NCBI GenBank assembly: GCA_964478075.1
Contig: CAYZGO010000026.1
Coordinates: 1 to 39,787, forward strand
Reading direction: 5' to 3'
Source of the DNA: DAOUEX01 sp034430235
GTDB lineage: Bacteria > Chloroflexota > Anaerolineae > UBA2200
Length of the DNA: 39,787 nt
In this document: positions 37,858-39,787 of the stretch, piece by piece
How the letters are laid out: each line of letters starts with the position of its first letter
Numbering within the stretch: the first letter of the stretch is position 1
Notes under the pieces: model-generated
Told to the model about the DNA's origin: nothing
The model's input: the letters and a program-made list of their open reading frames with translations, nothing else
Database searches by the model: none
Position numbers and translations under genes: made by a program

Positions 37858-39009
37858 CTATTCAGGCGTTTTGTCACTCGGTTTGCGCGCCCGCTTCGCA
37901 GGGGACTTGGCTTCACCCTCTGCCTTGGACATGGGTTTGGCTGTCTTCTTACGGGTCCTTGTCTTCGGGGCACCCTCACCCTCGGCACCAGCCTTGGCTG
38001 CTCTCTTTCGAGTCCTCGCTTTCGGGGCAGCCTCACCCGCGGCAGCAGCTTTGGCTGCTCCCTTTCGAGTCCTTGCTTTCGGGGCAGCCTCCGCCTTCGC
38101 AGCAGCCTTGGCTGCCTTCCTGCGGGCCTTTGCTTTCGGAGCAGCCTCACCCTCGGCAGCAGCCTTGGCTGCTCTCTTTCGAGTCCTTGCTTTCGGGGCA
38201 GCCTCACCCGCGGTAGCAGCTTTGGCTGCTCTCTTCCGAGTCTTTGCTTTAGGGGCAGCCTCCGCCTTCGCAGCAGCCTTGGCTGCCTTCTTGCGGGCCG
38301 CTGCTTTCGGGGCAGCCTCCGCCTTCGCAGCAGCCTTGCCTGCCTTCTTGCGGGCCGCTGCTTTCGGGGCAGCCTCCGCCTTGGCAGCAGCCTTGCCTGC
38401 CTTCTCGGGGACCGCTGCTTTCGGACCAGCCTTGGCTGCCTCCTTGCGGGCCTTTGCTTTCGGGGCAGCCTCCGCCTTGGCAGGAGCTTTGGCTGCCTTC
38501 TCGGGGACCGCTGCTTTCGGAGCAGCCTTGGCTGCCTTCTTGCGGGACCTTGCTTTCGCAGGAGCCTCCGCCTTGGCAGGAGCTTTGGCTGCCTTCTCGG
38601 GGGCCGCTGCTTTCGGGGCAGCCTCCGCAACAGGTTTGGCCTTGGTCACCGGCGCCTTGCGGGCCCTGCGTCTGGCCTTTGGCTTCTCTTCCGCAACAGG
38701 TTGAGCCTCGACCTCCACTGCTTCCTCTTCACTCACCAACTCAAAGAGGCTCTCTCCCCGCTTTTGCTTCTGCAGACCACGACGAGCGGTCTCCGCCGCA
38801 ATCTGTTCGGCCCTCTCGACGCGGCGACGGAAACGCTCAACCTGACCAGCCGTGTCTACAATACGCTGCTCGCCAGTGAAGAACGGATGGCAGACAGAGC
38901 ACATCTCGGTGTGGATGATTTCCTGGGTGGAGCCGGTGGTCCAGGTATTGCCACAGGCGCAGATGACCTTAGCTTCCGGATAGTATTTTGGATGGATGCC
39001 CTTTTTCAC
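37858..39009 (-). CDS. rpmE: ribosomal protein bL31 with a ~300-residue Lys/Ala-rich repeat tail
   Basis: The protein has 383 residues. GTG 39009 (MKKGIHPKYYPEAKV) lies 8 bp after the rpmA stop. Residues of about 1-70 are a normal zinc-type bL31: Cys17, Cys19, Cys37 and Cys40, and HPFFTGEQRIVDTAGQVERF. Usual bL31 ends there. An acidic bridge (FELVSEEEAVEVEAQPV) is followed by about 270 residues of AAPKAKARKKAAKAAAK-type repeats, like histone H1 C-terminal tails. The repeat period is 19 residues (57 bp). No stop or frameshift separates the parts. The tail should bind nucleic acid (inferred). Confidence 0.9.
   Translation of the reverse strand: MKKGIHPKYYPEAKVICACGNTWTTGSTQEIIHTEMCSVCHPFFTGEQRIVDTAGQVERFRRRVERAEQIAAETARRGLQKQKRGESLFELVSEEEAVEVEAQPVAEEKPKARRRARKAPVTKAKPVAEAAPKAAAPEKAAKAPAKAEAPAKARSRKKAAKAAPKAAVPEKAAKAPAKAEAAPKAKARKEAAKAGPKAAVPEKAGKAAAKAEAAPKAAARKKAGKAAAKAEAAPKAAARKKAAKAAAKAEAAPKAKTRKRAAKAATAGEAAPKARTRKRAAKAAAEGEAAPKAKARRKAAKAAAKAEAAPKARTRKGAAKAAAAGEAAPKARTRKRAAKAGAEGEGAPKTRTRKKTAKPMSKAEGEAKSPAKRARKPSDKTPE
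37964..38620 (-). repeat. 57-bp tandem repeat within rpmE
   Basis: TTCGGGGCAG-type blocks recur at 37964, 38021, 38078, 38135 and 38192, exactly 57 bp apart, and go on to about 38620 with some irregular units, roughly eleven in all. The copies differ by scattered base changes, so the array is not brand new but is expected to vary in number between strains. Confidence 0.85.
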
Positions 39010-39017
39010 TTGATTAC

Positions 39018-39278
39018 CTACTGCTTCTCTGGATAAACACTCACGCGCTTCTTGCGGCGAGTGGCATCTTCAAATTTCACATACCCGTCAATGGTAGCAA
39101 AGAGCGTATGGTCTTTGCCCACGCCCACGTTGCGCCCGGGATGGAACTTGGTCCCGCGCTGGCGTACGATAATTGTGCCGCCACGCACGAGCTGACCCCC
39201 AAAGCGCTTGACTCCGAGGCGCTTTGACTCGCTGTCCCGGTTATTGCGGCTCGTGCCGCCACCCTTCTTATGTGCCAT
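39018..39278 (-). CDS. rpmA: 50S ribosomal protein bL27
   Basis: The protein has 86 residues. ATG 39278 follows AGGAGG; the longer frame upstream is not coding. It starts directly with MAHKKGGGTS (no N-terminal cleaved extension as in Bacillota) and contains SRNNRDSESKRLGVKRFGG and the conserved GTKFHPGRNVGVGKDHTLFA. The N-terminus reaches the peptidyl transferase centre. It lies 28 bp after rplU. Confidence 0.97.
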   Translation of the reverse strand: MAHKKGGGTSRNNRDSESKRLGVKRFGGQLVRGGTIIVRQRGTKFHPGRNVGVGKDHTLFATIDGYVKFEDATRRKKRVSVYPEKQ

Positions 39279-39306
39279 GTCCAACCTCCTCAAGAGACTC
39301 AAACAG

Positions 39307-39618
39307 CTAAGGCTTGATCTCGTCAATGCGTAGGCGTGTGTACTGCTGCCGATGGCCCTTCTTGACCCGATAGCGCTGCTTAGGGCGGTAGTGAAAGACA
39401 ATCACCTTTCGCTTGCGCCCATGTTGCATAACTGTGGTCGACACCGACGCGCCTTGCACAGTCGGCTGGCCGACCTTGATCTCATCGCCATCAGCCACAA
39501 GGAGCACTCGATCCAGAATCACGCTTTCGCCTGGCGCAGCAGACAGTTTCTCGACGTCAACGGTCTGCCCAGTTGTGACTCTGTACTGCTTGCCTCCGCT
39601 TTCCACGACAGCGTACAC
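39307..39618 (-). CDS. rplU: 50S ribosomal protein bL21
   Basis: The protein has 103 residues, GTG 39618 behind GGAGG. MYAVVESGGKQYRV at the start and FHYRPKQRYRVKKGHRQQYTRLRI at the end are typical bL21. First gene of the rplU-rpmA-rpmE unit. Normal length. Confidence 0.97.
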   Translation of the reverse strand: MYAVVESGGKQYRVTTGQTVDVEKLSAAPGESVILDRVLLVADGDEIKVGQPTVQGASVSTTVMQHGRKRKVIVFHYRPKQRYRVKKGHRQQYTRLRIDEIKP

Positions 39619-39665
39619 TCAGAATACCTCCAGCGTAATTACATTCGCTCAGGTGCACAGGCAAC

Positions 39666-39691
39666 AAAAAAACGCTGTCACCCGCTCAGCG
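39666..39691 (-). promoter_or_regulatory. 5' hairpin followed by seven Ts in the rplU leader
   Basis: On the minus strand CGCTG (39691) and CAGCG (39677) pair across a 9-nt loop and are followed by T7 (39672-39666). Predicted transcription starts near 39692, so the hairpin is at the very 5' end of the mRNA. That is too early for ordinary attenuation; it may stabilise the RNA or cause early pausing. Confidence 0.4.
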
Positions 39692-39698
39692 ACACACT

Positions 39699-39727
39699 AT
39701 TATAGCCACCTCCGGCGATTTTGTCAA
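39699..39727 (-). promoter_or_regulatory. consensus promoter of rplU-rpmA-rpmE
   Basis: On the minus strand a perfect TTGACA (39727-39722), a 17-bp spacer and a perfect TATAAT (39704-39699), as expected for strong ribosomal protein expression. Confidence 0.88.
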
Positions 39728-39787
39728 AAAGACTTTGTTTTGCGCCAGCAGATTCTTGAGAAGGCCGATGCTCCTCTGGTAGAATTG

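Noticed and set aside
37820..38704. Long open frames on the plus strand opposite the rpmE tail
   Set aside because: They arise from the 57-bp tandem repeat, which lacks stops in several frames. They have no RBS and a low-complexity Ala/Phe/Leu composition; the minus strand encodes a clear bL31 N-terminus in frame with the tail.

Overview
The window looks like a chromosomal segment of a Chloroflexota bacterium (Anaerolineae-like; inferred, not proven). Pointers are a DUF2089/DUF4097/holin-4_2 envelope cluster, a DUF5679 protein, Thr/Pro-rich linkers on secreted proteins, a TtuA/TtuB-type tRNA thiolation pair, and moderately high GC with many GTG starts. Promoters close to the sigma70 consensus (TTGACA, 16-18 bp, TATAAT-like) are readable at eleven places.

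Layout. (1) 167-4356 (+): six genes resembling the Bacillus yvl/lia envelope-stress cluster; four of the six carry the same short SHOCT-like helical hairpin. (2) 10764 down to 4702 (-): the classical replication-origin-proximal operon rpmH-rnpA-yidD-(PQQ beta-propeller lipoprotein)-yidC-jag-pfkB-parA-parB. (3) 10799-11258 (+): a TPR protein. (4) 14061 down to 11518 (-): SAM hydrolase, nicotinamidase and nicotinate phosphoribosyltransferase (NAD salvage). (5) 14485-17458 (+): membrane protein plus gyrB, then tRNA-Thr(TGT) and tRNA-Tyr(GTA). No dnaA, dnaN or oriC was found.

(6) 17883-32613 is an apparent genomic island of about 14.7 kb. It lies between the 3' part of tRNA-Tyr and a 68-bp direct repeat of it (65/68 identical). 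Every gene I accept in it is on the + strand and is accessory: an excisionase-like HTH, a Panacea-type toxin-antitoxin pair, several lipoproteins or secreted proteins, a TRADD-N-associated two-TM protein, two ComEC-like metallo-beta-lactamase paralogues, a nuclease-kinase-unknown operon, a methyltransferase-endonuclease fusion, and zinc-ribbon membrane proteins. No integrase was found.

The most novel signal is in the island. A repeated element (R1-R7) consists of a sigma70-like promoter followed by a roughly 100-nt leader that folds into three successive hairpins, with paired base changes between copies. It sits upstream of gene units, so the island reads as an array of cassettes of promoter, structured leader and gene(s). 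This looks like an undescribed regulatory RNA or a cassette-exchange site. It does not look like an integron attC, because three serial hairpins replace one long one and no GTTRRRY core is seen.

(7) 32754-39727 (-) returns to core genes: era, a queuosine-precursor transporter, ttuA and a ThiS/TtuB carrier, yqhQ, tdk, a ribosomal protein bL31 with a tail of about 300 residues of Lys/Ala-rich 19-residue repeats, rpmA and rplU. The core flanks carry different intergenic repeats (CCACAGAGACACAGAG-type palindromes and a MITE-like pair) that were not seen in the island.
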